From assembly GCA_012064385.1 (NCBI GenBank), contig QRDG01000394.1, positions 835,208-899,207 of the forward strand: a stretch of 64,000 bases of DNA, in the 5' to 3' direction. The notes beneath the pieces are model-generated. The model was not told the origin of the DNA. It ran no database searches and saw only the letters and a program-made list of their open reading frames with translations. Position 1 is the stretch's first letter; each line of letters begins with the position of its first letter. Source of the DNA: Puccinellia tenuiflora. Its lineage: Eukaryota; Streptophyta; Magnoliopsida; Poales; Poaceae. This document shows positions 9,125 to 20,849 of the stretch, piece after piece. The translations under genes were made by a program, and so were the position numbers.

Positions 9125-11566
9125 TCATTCACTAGAAGCAGCTTCTTTCTGGTACCAAGGTGTGGGCATACTATTAACTAATACATTGTACATACTTTGT
9201 GTCAAAACACTTGATATTTCAGCACGCAGTTCTATAGACTTATCCAATGAGTCCGCTTGAGAAAACCCTGTAACTAGTGTATTGTAGGAAACATTATCAG
9301 GAACAATTCCTGAGCTAACCATCTCTTCAAAAAGCTTAGAGGCTCCTTCGTTATTACCATATTTACAATAGGCATACATCAGAATGGTGTAAGTAAGCTT
9401 ATTTGGAGGTATACCCCTGGACCGCATTTGCTCAAAGTAAGTAACGGCTTCATCCATTTTGCCTATTTTGCAAAAACCATGGATCATAATTGTGTAGCCA
9501 ATTACTCCCACCTCAATGTTGTTTTCCCTGCATTGTTCAAACATGGTCTGCGCCTCATCAACAAGACCCGCATGGCACATCCAGTGCATAAGACTGCAGT
9601 AAGTTACATCAGTTGGTCGCATACCATTAGTCTTCATAGTGTCAAGGACATCGACTGCACCAGAAATGTTACCATTTCTACCATAACCACCAATAAGTGC
9701 ATTATAGATGACTACATTAGGTTTTAAACCACAGGTCATCAGTTCAGTCAAATACTCATTTGCTTTCTGAATATCCTTTGCTTTACAATAACCATCTATT
9801 ATAGTGCCATATGACACTACATCCGGCTGGAGGCCCTCAACTTTCATCTGATCCAGCAGCTGAATAGCCTGTTCCATCTTACCCAAATTGCAATAAGCAT
9901 GTAGTATAGTATTAAAGGTGAAAATATCAGGCTTTAACCGTCTTCTGATCATGTCATCGCGGAGTTTAATTGCTTCCTCTATTTTATTGTCTTTGCAGCA
10001 ACCTTGAATCATTATGTTATATGTGATTCTATCCAATTCAATCCCTTTATTAACCATGATCCTTAGAACCTCAGCAGCTCCCTCCATGTCCTTCCTCTCA
10101 CAAAGCCCATGAATCAACACATTGGAAGTCGCAATATTGACACATAAACCTTTCTTCAACATCTTCAACCAAATCCCAACTGCTTCTTGGTGTCTCCCGT
10201 CCTTGCAAAACTGCTTCGTGCAAGCTGTCATCAGAGCATCATTTGGTCTCATACCTCTTGTAATCATTTCACTTATAAGCCCTGCCACAGAATCCAATCT
10301 TCCAGTCCTTTGGAGAAGCCCTGCAACCACCGAATTAAACAAACCAAAATGAATCTCCATCCTAGTCGACAACATTTGCTCCAATATCTGCTCAGCACGC
10401 TCCATATCCCCTTCCTTGCATAGAGCTCTAGCAATCAAGTTGTAAGTCACGGCCGTTGGCTTCAACTGCTTTGAGGCCATTTCATCGAACAACCTTATTG
10501 CTCCTGAGAAATGCCCCTTCTTACAATGCCAATCAATAAGCTGATTGTAAATAACCTCATTTGGGACGATCCCTAACCCTTCCATCTCCCGCAACATGGC
10601 AGCAACCTCCCCAAAACGCTCACTCCTTGCAAGGCCATTGATCAGAATGCCAAACGTGACCACGCTCAGAGCCACCCTGCTCTCTTCCATCCTCTCTTTC
10701 AACCGAAAGGCCTCGTCCACTCTCCCACTCTTGCAAAGCGCGCCCATCAGCACATTGTACGGCACTGCACCAGCACATTGCTGCAGCCCCGCGTGCTCTA
10801 GCTCCGCAAGCATCTTGAAACCGTCATCCACCTTTCCAGCTGTGCAGAGGGACTTGATCATAGAGGTATATGAGTATCCATCCGGGGTGACGATCTGACA
10901 GTTACGCATTTCATCGAACACCTTGCGGGCAGCGTCAAGCTGGCCAGTGCGCGCAAGAGCTTCAAGGAGCGTATTGCAGGTCTTGAGGGAGGGCGAGGCG
11001 CCCCGCGAGGAGAGCACGTGGAAGGCGTCGGCGGCGCACCTGAGGGAGCCACGTTCGGGGGAGGTGAGGCAGGTGTTGACGAGCAAGTCCGAAGAGGGGG
11101 TGGAGGAGGCGTCTGACACAGCCATTGCGGCGGTGGGGAGGGGGTGAAGGTGTAGGAGGCGTTTGATTAGGCGGCGCGCGGAGGGGAAGGTGGAGCGATC
11201 GGCGACGAGGGAGGGGAGCAGGAGCGCTGAGACGCGAGGGGACAGGAGGTCGTGGGCGTGGCTAGAGGAGGTGGAGGTGGAGGCAGAGGCGGAGGCGGGC
11301 GCGTTGGATATGAGGTGGTGAAGGAGGCGGAGGGCGGACGCCGGCGGGAGGGGGGAGGGAAGGGATGAGAGGGCGGATGCGAGGCCGCGGTCGCCAAGGC
11401 GGCGGAGTAGGCAATCGAGGTCGCGCGACGTGTCGGGGGAGGGGGCACCAGTGAGCGCACCCACAATCTCGGCTGCGGCGGCGGAGTCGGAAGAGGACGA
11501 CGAGACATGGCGGCCGCGGCGGCGGCGGCGAAGAAGGGGAAGGGGGAGGTGGGGTGGTGGTTTCAT
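9125..11566 (-). CDS. P-class pentatricopeptide repeat (PPR) protein, organelle-targeted
   Basis: An intronless frame of 813 codons. From about residue 195 to 800 it is a run of about 17 PPR motifs of 35 residues. Each shows the helix A pattern of type YN.LI..xCK.G followed by a helix B ending in .M...G..P (for example VTYNLIARALCKEGDMERA). There is no E, E+ or DYW extension, so it belongs to the P class, whose members bind single-stranded organelle RNA and affect its processing, stability or translation. The N-terminus is rich in Arg, Ser and Ala with few acidic residues (LLRRRRRGRH), as expected for a mitochondrial or plastid transit peptide. The first ATG of the frame is used because the transit-like region follows it directly. 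It is full length with no frame damage. The exact orthologue and RNA target are not known from sequence. Confidence 0.95.
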   Translation of the reverse strand: MKPPPHLPLPLLRRRRRGRHVSSSSSDSAAAAEIVGALTGAPSPDTSRDLDCLLRRLGDRGLASALSSLPSPLPPASALRLLHHLISNAPASASASTSTSSSHAHDLLSPRVSALLLPSLVADRSTFPSARRLIKRLLHLHPLPTAAMAVSDASSTPSSDLLVNTCLTSPERGSLRCAADAFHVLSSRGASPSLKTCNTLLEALARTGQLDAARKVFDEMRNCQIVTPDGYSYTSMIKSLCTAGKVDDGFKMLAELEHAGLQQCAGAVPYNVLMGALCKSGRVDEAFRLKERMEESRVALSVVTFGILINGLARSERFGEVAAMLREMEGLGIVPNEVIYNQLIDWHCKKGHFSGAIRLFDEMASKQLKPTAVTYNLIARALCKEGDMERAEQILEQMLSTRMEIHFGLFNSVVAGLLQRTGRLDSVAGLISEMITRGMRPNDALMTACTKQFCKDGRHQEAVGIWLKMLKKGLCVNIATSNVLIHGLCERKDMEGAAEVLRIMVNKGIELDRITYNIMIQGCCKDNKIEEAIKLRDDMIRRRLKPDIFTFNTILHAYCNLGKMEQAIQLLDQMKVEGLQPDVVSYGTIIDGYCKAKDIQKANEYLTELMTCGLKPNVVIYNALIGGYGRNGNISGAVDVLDTMKTNGMRPTDVTYCSLMHWMCHAGLVDEAQTMFEQCRENNIEVGVIGYTIMIHGFCKIGKMDEAVTYFEQMRSRGIPPNKLTYTILMYAYCKYGNNEGASKLFEEMVSSGIVPDNVSYNTLVTGFSQADSLDKSIELRAEISSVLTQSMYNVLVNSMPTPWYQKEAASSE

Positions 11567-11843
11567 GGCGGATGTGCGATGTGGAACGCTTGGGAAGGCG
11601 ATCGAAGCTAAGAGGAGATTGAATGGATGGTAGGGATTCTGTCGGGGGACCGATGGACCGCCGAGATTGGATCCATGAGTGAGGAGCGACGCGTCGAGGG
11701 CGTGATGGCGCCGGGATTGGTGGCGACTGGACTTTCAGACGGATCCGAAGTTAGGTTTAAGCTTGCGCATCAAGGTGAATAGAGGAGAGAGAATATGAGA
11801 GATAGGAACTAGAGTAGCTGAAAGCACATGCTCCAAAACATTG
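11567..11843 (-). promoter_or_regulatory. Presumed 5' UTR and proximal promoter of the PPR gene
   Basis: About 280 bp between the PPR start and the left direct repeat of the 2-kb insertion. It is moderately GC-rich near the ATG. I see no convincing TATA box. Anything beyond 11843 in the ancestral promoter has been displaced by the insertion. Confidence 0.4.
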
Positions 11844-12354
11844 TGAGAGCGTATGATTCTTTTTTGGAAAAAGCTTACTATCACCCGGGGGATTCCACGC
11901 ATCCCGGCCTCCCGATGCTCCGTGCGACACGTGTCCTGTCTGGACCCACCCACCATCACTACCGTCGTCCTCATCCTTACCTTATCCTTTCCGTGTGGGG
12001 GAGAAATTCCCCAATCCTCAGCGCGCGCAGCTGCTCCCATGGCCTCCGCAGCTCGAGCTCGCCCGCCGGCAGCCTCCAGCCTCTACCCTCCCGCCTCCAC
12101 TGCTTGCTCCGCCGCCGGCCACCATCTACGCGCGCGCCTCCCCTCCCACGGGCGAGGAGTGGCAGCTCGTCCTCGCCGGCGCTACTCCTCGTAGCAGCAC
12201 CGCACCCCGTTCGTAGCTCGTCGCCGCTAACATATGCAACTTCCTCCATGCCCGCCGGCACCGGTGGCCACCCGGCCCACCCTTGCAACACTATTGTACC
12301 AACGGCGGACTAAAGAGGGCGGTGACGACGATGCTACGAGAGGCGGCCGTGGCT

Positions 12355-12730
12355 GCTATCAGCGGTGCACGGTGGTGCTTCCTGCCCTCGGGAGGAGATG
12401 CTTTCAGAAGAGGACGGTGGTGATGCCGTCGGTGCTCGGTAATGCTGTCGTCGGTAGGCGACGATGCTACCGTCGGTACTCGGTGATGCTGTCATAGCTT
12501 TGCAATGATGCTACCGTAGCAAGGCGACGATGCTACTGTCGGCGAACGGTGGTGCTACCCCCGCTTCCTTGTCGGTGCTACCGTCGGCGCACGGTGATGC
12601 TAACGTTGGCGGACGGTGGTGCTACCTTAACAAGGCGGTGATGCTACCGTCGGCGGTCGGTGGACGGTGGTGCTACCTTAGCAAGGCGCGGTGCTACATT
12701 CGGCGCTCGGTGATGCTACCTTAGCTTTGT
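12355..12730. repeat. Degenerate minisatellite with GCTACCGTCGGC core
   Basis: Repeated variants of GGTGATGCTACCGTCGGC alternate with GGTGGTGCTACCTTAGC, in units of roughly 20-35 bp, about a dozen times. Related GCTACAATG/TAGCAAAAGCGG phrases continue to 12890. Open frames here are by-products of the repeats. Confidence 0.8.
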
Positions 12731-13582
12731 CGATTTTGCTACAATAGTATTTTTTTTGCTACAATGTTTCCGGCGAGGGATCCGGCAAGGTCAGCATTTT
12801 TCTTTATGTTTTCTGGATGAACCGTTTTTTGCTACAATGTAGCAAATGCGGGACTTTCTGTAGCAAAAGCGGAGGGTTGTGTAGCAAAAGCGGAATTATA
12901 CTGTTTTTAGGGACACATGTCAGCAGGAGGAAAGTTTTGAGCCCCCGGAGGACGCTTAGCACGGTCCTTCTTTTTTTGAACAAGGGGTAGGTCCTGAAGA
13001 ACCTAGATGCTATATTCCATCGGTGGGTAAAACATTAAACAAGTAGGTCTACAACATAAGTCAGAACTACAAACAGGACCTAAATTTGTACAGCACGACC
13101 CCTGACAGAAAACTAGAAAAAGCAATCCAGTCCCTAGGGTTCTTCTCCGTCGCAGCATCGCGAGCTCAACGCCCAGGGTAGCGCTGCAAACGCCGGTGAC
13201 GAACCACTTGGTTCTTCAGTACCGGGAAATCTCTGAACGGAGTCGAAGATCCTTCGAAACGGCGCTCAGCCTAGAGGAAGCGCAGCCAACTCTTAGCTAA
13301 GGAGGGTCAACATTCGACCATGAGAAGCAGCGGCAAGACGAGGTCGTCGCCGCGAGTCCCCTCCCAGGAGCTCTTGGGAGATGTCGCACCTCCCACACCA
13401 CCCTGCTGCGAATTTAGCCGTCGAAGGTCAAGTGGAGCAGCATCCTCCCGTCTGTCACCTTGACAGAGGAGAAGGAGGTCACACCACACCTGCTTCTAGC
13501 AGCCGCAGCCAACAACACGCTTATTGAAGAAGGACGTCGTAGATCTGCCACCACCATCAGTCTTCTACCTCGAAGGCCCGTC

Positions 13583-13601
13583 GGGGGGGGGGGGGGGGGG
13601 G
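13583..13601. repeat. Homopolymer of 19 G
   Basis: An uninterrupted G run; its length may be unreliable in the assembly. Confidence 0.85.
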
Positions 13602-13894
13602 AGGGCATCCTGACATGCTCGACACCGCGCCGCGCACGAGCACAAATCCTCCACAGCATAGGCCCAGTGCCCATGTAGGACGCGTCACAAACCCTAGCTC
13701 TACTACCTAGACTACTCTGTACAGGGCAGACACCACGTCCTCCTCGACCCCAAGCGGCAGCGCCGCCGTAGAGGAGGAAGGAGCGGCTCGGCCGGCCGAA
13801 GTGGAATCTCAACGGGAGGAGAACATAGGAGGAGAGAGAAAGAAGGGAAAGAAATGAGAGCCCCGGCCCAAATTCTTTTCTGAGAGCGTATGAT

Positions 13895-14653
13895 GGACTA
13901 GTTATAAATAAAGTGATGCATGTTTATAACTAACTAGGTTGGTTATAAATGACATGCCACTATCTTATGTCAACGTGACAACTTCAATGAACACTAGATG
14001 TATGTCCTTTGTTCGTCGGCCTGCTTGTATGCCCAATGTTGCGACCCATTTAAGTTTTTCGATTTATTTCAGATACTTCCTATTCAAATCATACATAAGC
14101 GTGATTTCATTCAAATTTAAGATACATTTGACATACTAATCAAAATTGAAACTAAACCCTAGATCTAGTGCCAAGCTTCCAACCATGGGGAATTTCGATA
14201 ACTGAAGCTGTCGACGGCAAGCTCCGGTCTTGAGAAACTTGGATGTTGTTGGCCACGTCGATGTCGATGACCAACGTAAGTCGGATGAAGTTGTCTTGGA
14301 GTGGCAGGATCTTGGATGATGTGGTCTAGTCGGACTCGATGTCAATGAGCAGCGCAACCGACGATGGTGGTGATGGTGTCTGCCCTGCCAAGGACCAATG
14401 ATGGCCACATGCATGTCGGGCCACAGTGAGGCCTCCGGCCACTCCCCGTCACCCTCGTCGCCGCCTCCATCGTTGGAGGATATCTCACTGTCCAACGTAA
14501 AGGGTGGGTCCACGTAAATTAACTGAAAGGAGGGACTATATGACATAACCAATGGAGGCAAATTGTGTTCAATCCAGAATACTCCTGAACACAGTAACAT
14601 TTCGTATTTCCTGGCCAGGCCAGGTTAACGGTGCGCTACGCATTGTACGAACT
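13895..14653. other. 3' flank of the ALF4-like gene
   Basis: AT-rich to 14130, then a GC-richer block at 14150-14520 containing a minus-strand open frame with a histidine run, which I do not recognise. The first 80-100 bases below 14654 should be the ALF4-like 3' UTR. No transposon terminus is identified apart from the direct repeat ending at 13894. Confidence 0.35.
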
Positions 14654-17600
14654 TTAGGAACCTTTCGTCTTTTCCTCCACCAACTCAATACATCGCTCAA
14701 GTACTAGTTGAACAGGATTTAACAAGCACATAATCTGATTAGCATCCCCACTGTCGTCTTTCTCGAGCTCCGACTGAATCCCAGCAACAGTTGGTCTTAG
14801 TGGGATCAGCCACTCCGTGTACACCTTTCCTATTGTCTCGTGCCCGAACAATTTTGCCGACCTGGATCCTAATAAAAATAGGAAACCATTGTCAAACGCA
14901 AAATGTTCATCAAAACCATATACCGGAAGATTTAAGAAGCAATACACCACAAGTTTGCAAGAATATAGTCACAGTGGCTGTACAAGATCAATATTAGAAG
15001 ATAAAAGTAATTGCTAGAATTTTTTAGTACATTACCTCTGGAATCTATTATAAGAATCAATCTGAGCAAGTTTAGAGCAGATAATACCTGCATACAGACA
15101 AAGAAGGAGAACAAAGTAAGCAGATTATTTTATAGGCATAAGCCACGGACTGATAGTGAAATGAAATTAGCAGGGCAAGTCGGTACAGGAGAAAAACTAG
15201 TCCAGAAGCACACATAAATCGTGTATTTAGAAATATGACATCAAAATAACATCGTATAGAGCAGGTACTTTGTGAAATAGCACATGGAAAGAAATTCCCA
15301 TGGGAGTGTTCTGAAAGTCTGATTTGGCAATTACTCCCTCTGTTCTGAATAATAAGATGATCTAGCTTTTTCTTAATCGCATGTATATAGACGCATTTTA
15401 GTGTGTATGTTCACTCTTTTCAGTCCATATGTAGTCCACTTTGAAATATCCAAAACATCTTATAATTCAGTACAGAGGGAGTAGGCTACAGCAGGTGCCA
15501 TTTAGCACCATCCAGTGACTGCCGTGCATGGCCAACCAGGGGCCAAGGGTGGTACCAACTTCAGCCTCCCCCTTTCTCTTTTCATGCCATCAGCTAGCTA
15601 ATTTGATATGTTTCTCTTCCACACATGGATGGCTGTGGAGGGAGACGTTCATCAGTGTAGCGAGGAAGCATGGTCAGCATGCTCATGTGTACGTGGGAGT
15701 CCTGGTTTGTTAAGGTAAGTGTCATAAAAGCCACCTGAATGCTACAACATATTGTTACCATAATACTGTCAGTTCAAGAAATCACTAGGTGCCGACCCAG
15801 CCACAAGTCAGCAGCACGGACCCTCCTACATTGAGGAGCCCAACCCAGGCAGTAACATCAGCACATGGTATCAAAACAGCCCAGCGCATTTTCAAAGTCT
15901 CAAGTGATCTACAGCATCAACAAAAACTCAGTCAAGGAATCAGCATCATTACAAAAGTATCAATCCGCCACTCTTCCACATGCGGCTGTGCTCCTTCTCC
16001 TCAACCGCCTCTTCCCATGCACCTCAACAACCGTTCCTTTACCAGTTTGCCAGCAAGGATCGAGCTTGACATGATGGTGGTGCAGGCACTCATAGAGCTC
16101 AAGTACAGCGGCAAGGGTATTCTTCCCTGACATTTCAAGGTGCCGCTCGAGCTGCACCTCGCTGCCTTGGCATCGTATTTTACCACAGCCGCCGAGTTTG
16201 CAGACTAGGATTGAATCACAGTGGCAAGGTAGCGGTGAACGCCTAGACAGCTGCCTAAGCTGATTTGCTGAACACTAAATACTATGGAGATGGATAGGGA
16301 TTCCTCAACGGGAGAAGGCATGCTCCACTCCGGGGTGGAGGAGATAACATGCATGCAGTCCAACAGTGGAGGCTACTGGTTCATGAATGGAGATGGCCAG
16401 AGTTAGGGAAGAGAGGGGTACTTGTATTATTTCGAAAGTGAAATGAAACATTCCCGGGCATGTAAAGTTCTAGATGTTTCCCTATTTGCAACATCATTTT
16501 GAAGTTGAAAGCATCTGCTCTAAGTAAACATTCCACAAGTATAACAAACCACTGCACAAACGAATTACATGATTCCTGTACTAAAAGAATGGTCTATGCA
16601 CAGTCCTCAAACATAATAAGTTTCACTCAAGAACTAATCCTCTATCACACCTCATTGACAGACAAAGCTTAGGCAGAATTGTGCCGCGTATTTAACTATT
16701 CGAGTTAGTGCAATCAAGACACGTCCAATTACTAATTTGAGGGAGCTCACCCAGCCAATTGGCAACATTGCGCAATCACCTCTGTGCACAACTTTCTTTC
16801 TTTTCAGCGTAGTGAAGAACAAAAGAAAAGGGTACCTGTTCACTGTGATCACGAAGACAAGGAGGACCACCTTCTGGAGGCCTCAGGATTAGTTCCACTA
16901 ACTCAAGCGCACGAGAAGCCCAAGGAGGTGATTCACTAGCATCTTGTGATCGATCAGATTCAATGCAATCCTGATCAGCACGACGACTCTCTTCCAAAAC
17001 TTCGTCCTTCACCAGATCTAAGAGAATTGCAGTCTGAAAGAACACAATCCATGATTTGAAGGATGGAGTTAAAAAATGAATTTCAATTCGTCAAGCATCA
17101 TGTTCCACCATTCCAAATAATGTTTTAGAGACTATTTATTTATTCTCTCTTTTGCCTACATACACATCTCAGGCATCGACAAGTTGGCGCTCTCAAAATA
17201 TTCCAAAGAGTAGTGAATATGAAAAGTCTTCTTACCAAGGAGGGGAACATACTATTCGTAATGAGGGCCTGTAAGATATCAAATCTCTGAGCGGATGGCA
17301 CCACTGAAATAACCTGATAAAGATTCACGGTTTCAAACACATATACATTTTTTTTTAAAAGGACCCAGTGCCACAGTAGACCTTGGACTGTAGAGGGTTA
17401 TTCAAATTTTGGATATAACTATTTTGCCATATTAAAAATTCACAAGCATAAATAACAAAATAAAAACTTATCGTGTTTACTGCATGAAAGATTAGCGAAA
17501 TGAATATATGATCTATGGACAATGAAAAATGAAAACAGATTCTCAGCAGACTAATATTCATCTCCATGCACACATGAAGAAGATACATACCCTTTTCAGA

Positions 17601-20364
17601 GCAGCAAAAGCTTTCTTTCGCATCAATGCATCTGGGGCAGCTATCATGACTCTTTCAATAGCCTGTGGATATTCTTAAAATGTTAAGACAGCAGATTTGA
17701 ATATATCTCGCACACGTCTAAGAAAGTGCAAGCATTACCTTGAGTGTGGCAAAACATTGAGTTGAATATGGGAAATCTACATGACTGTCGGTTTCCTCAC
17801 TACACTTATCATCAACTAGAGTCAACAATAAGTCTATACTGTAAGATTTGATTACCCATGGGTAATTAACTGAAGGCAAGACATATCTAAACATGTTAAT
17901 TGCTTCCCATTTCCTCATATAATCGTCCTGAACTTGCTTCAGTGCTGATTCCAACTCCGCTCCAGCATTTTTTGACATGTCATCATGTATAGAGGTCCAC
18001 ACAACTGTAAGATAGCTCAGGAATGTAACCAAGAAGCATCTAAACAATAGTGAAAGTGGTGTAGTAGGGAAGATTATCAAACCTACAAGACTTGCACCAT
18101 CCATAGCAGTAGAAAAGCAGTCCAGAAAATCGTCATCCTCTCCTACATCATGTTGCAAACAAATCAGTTAGCAAACATAATGTACAGTTCCAAGGAACCA
18201 GAAAAATGGGAATAATTTGGATGACTTAACCACCTTTAGAAAGCTTATTGGTGGCTGAGGTCACATCGTTACCAGTTAGAAGACCCAAATAGGTGAACCC
18301 ACAAAACGTAAGAAATTTGGAATACTGAAGAACAACTGAACCACAAGTACACAGAATATTCTGATGTGTGATTTCTGATACATGAGCCTGCAAAGAGTTT
18401 TGTATATCGAAGTGGATATAACATACATGTATATTCTAGAAACAACATCAATTTTGTACTCACTATGTTCTGAAGGGCGTATAGACCAAGTATACAACAT
18501 AGCTCTTCTTTCCTGTGGTTGACCTTTTAGTGAACAAAAAAATATTCTCAGAATCTATTAGAACAAATAAGTCATGATCAACAGATTTGTATTTATATCA
18601 ACAGACCATTGTTTTGCACATTTCTTGAATGGCATTGCCAATTCCCAGGGCTGCATCGAACAGATCAACAGCAGTCATGCCATGCTCCACATCAGGTTCT
18701 GATAAAGCAGCATCCATGATTCGAAGGACAGCAGGAAGTACGACCTTTACTTGCTCAATATGTCTCCTCTCAATCAAAGTAAGCACTAGTCGAAAGAACA
18801 ATTAGCTATGAAGAACTCAAATCCATATGATGTTAATCAGTTAAATTTTATATATATATATATATAAAATCTATGTACAGACCAAAATGTAAGCTAAAGT
18901 ATCTTTATCTGTTTGGGCTAATTTTTAGTCGATTTTTTTCCAACAGCATTAGAATCAACTTTTAGGCAAGAAACTGTCCCCCGTGAGCAGAACAAATTAT
19001 TAATATGAGATGTCTGTGGAAGTGTTAATACAAATAGTGTACATACCGCTCGCAAGCCCATCAAGTAGAATAACAAAGTATGCTGATCCATTTAATGCCA
19101 CTGGTGTATCTAGTGCCTGCATCAAGCGAAAGAGAATATTATGAACCAAAACAGTAACCAGATAACAATAATGAACTGAGAATCAACTAGATAGAAAAGG
19201 GTAGTATTAGCAATATGAGTGAGAAACTGCTTAAGGATGAATGGCTACTACAGCCCTGCGCCCCAGTATTTCATAAATCTGTACTACATGCAGCAGGAAT
19301 TGATAATCAAAGATTTAAAAAATACCAGTGTCACTTTAAGGAAAAGAAATCATATCAAGCAAACATAAGCGCGGAAATCAGCACAGGAACAAAAGTACAT
19401 ATAGATGGAAAGTACAGCATTTTTATATACTGCCATCCTGCATTACTACTTGAAAAAATGTCACTCCGTAACAACAATCCTTAGTCATAACTTAGAATAA
19501 GTTTCTGCGGCAATGCTTTACAAATATATTTTATATGGTGGGCATTACTATGATTAAAATTGCGACAAAAACATAAATTAAAGTTTCATTGCACACATTA
19601 ACATAGTTAAAATGTAAAGGCGTCACACTTAAAGACTACCCATCTAAATAGAGCAAACAGCCCCTTTTCCACTCAGATAAAAGGAGCTTCAAGTTTCCTA
19701 GTGCGTGGATGAAATTCCTATCAACACTACAAGACGCCTTTGCAACTGCTGATTTTAATGAGGAACTGACCTCGCAGAGGATGGAGAGCATGTCCCTTGG
19801 GTTGCAATTTGAAACAAAGAACCCAATGATAATCTTGGCGATGTCCCAGCAGTTCCCCATCCGTGCACCCAGCTCCGCCACAGGTTTTGGGAGCTCTAGA
19901 GACAGCGCGTCAATGGCCATCTATCACAAAGAACAGCAACGGAATCAGGAGACCGGCACTCGGAAGCCGAAGATAAGAACAGACGAAGGTAACCGCAGAA
20001 CACTTTGTAGGACCTGATTCGAGGACGGGCACGAGAGGAACGCGTGAACCTCACGGAGCATCTGCTCGGAGACAACGGCGTCCGCGTCGGCATCGGAAGG
20101 GCTGAGAACTTCTGCAACGGCGGCAGCAATAGCGGCTCCGTCGGAGCTGGCAGTATCATCGGACTCGAACGCCTGGAGCAGGGTAGGGATTTACGGTTTA
20201 GGAGGAGGGCATGGAGAAGTACAAAGTTGGAGATAGTTAGTTAGGCGGCTAATTACCTCGGAGAGGGCGGCGAGTGCTTCCTGTAGGCGCATGGGAGTTG
20301 GACTGGAGAAGGATGAGTCGGCGGCGACGTCCCCGGCGGCGGCGAAGGGGTCGCCGCTGGCCAT
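14654..20364 (-). CDS. ALF4: ALF4/glomulin-family protein (aberrant lateral root formation 4-like)
   Basis: Fourteen exons with GT-AG introns join into an uninterrupted 1,821-base frame (606 aa plus stop): 20364-20257, 20172-20014, 19920-19771, 19116-19047, 18785-18607, 18523-18464, 18387-18234, 18142-18083, 18004-17739, 17662-17591, 17313-17236, 17033-16836, 15087-15036 and 14868-14654. Diagnostic segments in order are PRDMLSILCE (exon 3), RRHIEQVKVVLPAVLRI (exon 5), KEELCCILGLYALQNI (exon 6), PSAQRFDILQALITNS (exon 11), PPWASRALELVEL (exon 12) and EWLIPLRPTVAG (exon 14). The length is close to Arabidopsis ALF4 (about 626 aa). The family is an all-helical glomulin relative. In Arabidopsis it is needed for lateral root initiation and it binds RBX1 of cullin-RING ligases. 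No signal peptide or membrane segment is seen. The start ATG sits in a GC-rich 5' region and gives an Ala/Ser-rich N-terminus. The donors of exons 5 and 8 and the acceptor of exon 6 were chosen to keep frame and homology. Confidence 0.92.
15334..15481. mobile_element. Stowaway MITE in intron 12 of the ALF4-like gene
   Basis: 148 bp with terminal inverted repeats CTCCCTCTGTTCTGAAT and ATTCAGTACAGAGGGAG, flanked by TA on both sides (15332-15333 and 15482-15483). Size, termini and TA target are those of Tc1/Mariner-type Stowaway MITEs of grasses. It lies deep in an intron, away from splice sites. Confidence 0.95.
18849..18868. repeat. (TA)n microsatellite in intron 4
   Basis: A short run of TA dinucleotides in the intron between exons 4 and 5 of the ALF4-like gene. 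Confidence 0.8.
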
Positions 20365-20489
20365 GGAGCTGCCGTGGGGTGTAAGCTCCAGTGGAGGTAC
20401 TCTTTAAGGCTGGGCCTTGGGTTGCCTGGTTATCAATCAGGATTGGGCTCGACAAGGCCTGTTTCGAGGCTCAACTCCCTGCCGAGCCT
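20365..20489 (-). promoter_or_regulatory. Presumed 5' UTR/proximal promoter of the ALF4-like gene
   Basis: This is the short GC-rich stretch between the start codon and the repeat-derived region that begins near 20490. It includes a GGGCCTTGGG-type motif, the sort of GGGCC element common in promoters of plant housekeeping genes. No TATA box is evident. Confidence 0.4.
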
Positions 20490-20849
20490 ACTCGGCTGCG
20501 CGGGAGCTCCTCCCTGGCGCCCGGGCGATTCCTTGCTCTGGAATCGCCCATTGGGCCGGCTGACCGCGGAGGCCCGGCCCAGCAAGCGCGCGCCCTCACG
20601 ACTCCTGCGCACGGGCCGACAAATGTGTGGGCTTTTTTATTTTTTCTTCCCTGTCTATTTTCTTTATATTTTGTTGTTTGATTTTACTATTATTTTTAAT
20701 ATAACCATTTTTAAATATGAACAATTTTTTAATCTACATACTTGAAAAGTTAGAACATTTTTCAAGTCCAAAATTTTTCAAAAATAAAAATTTTAAAATT
20801 GAATATTTTAAAAAATAAAAGGAAAAATATATATTTTTGATGATTAAAA

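Larger units (their letters stand above)
11858..13880 (-). mobile_element. 2.0-kb insertion flanked by 14-bp direct repeats, probable retroposon
   Basis: TGAGAGCGTATGAT occurs at 11844-11857 and again at 13881-13894, so the 2,023 bases between them look like an insertion with a 14-bp target duplication. That length suits LINE or SINE-type retroposition more than a DNA transposon. Read on the minus strand the insert ends in CCAAAAAAGA, a short A-rich tail. A second A-rich stretch at about 12970 suggests a nested or composite structure. The insert contains a degenerate minisatellite (12355-12730) and GC-rich sequence, but no reverse transcriptase. Family unknown. Confidence 0.65.

Noticed and set aside
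11828..12313. Overlapping GC-rich frames of 100-160 codons upstream of the PPR gene
   Set aside because: They lie inside the 2-kb insertion and its minisatellite, in several frames at once, with no recognisable motif.
14136..14600. 154-codon minus frame with a histidine run, just downstream of ALF4
   Set aside because: The His run comes from a GATGGT simple repeat; no homology recognised and no splice link to ALF4.
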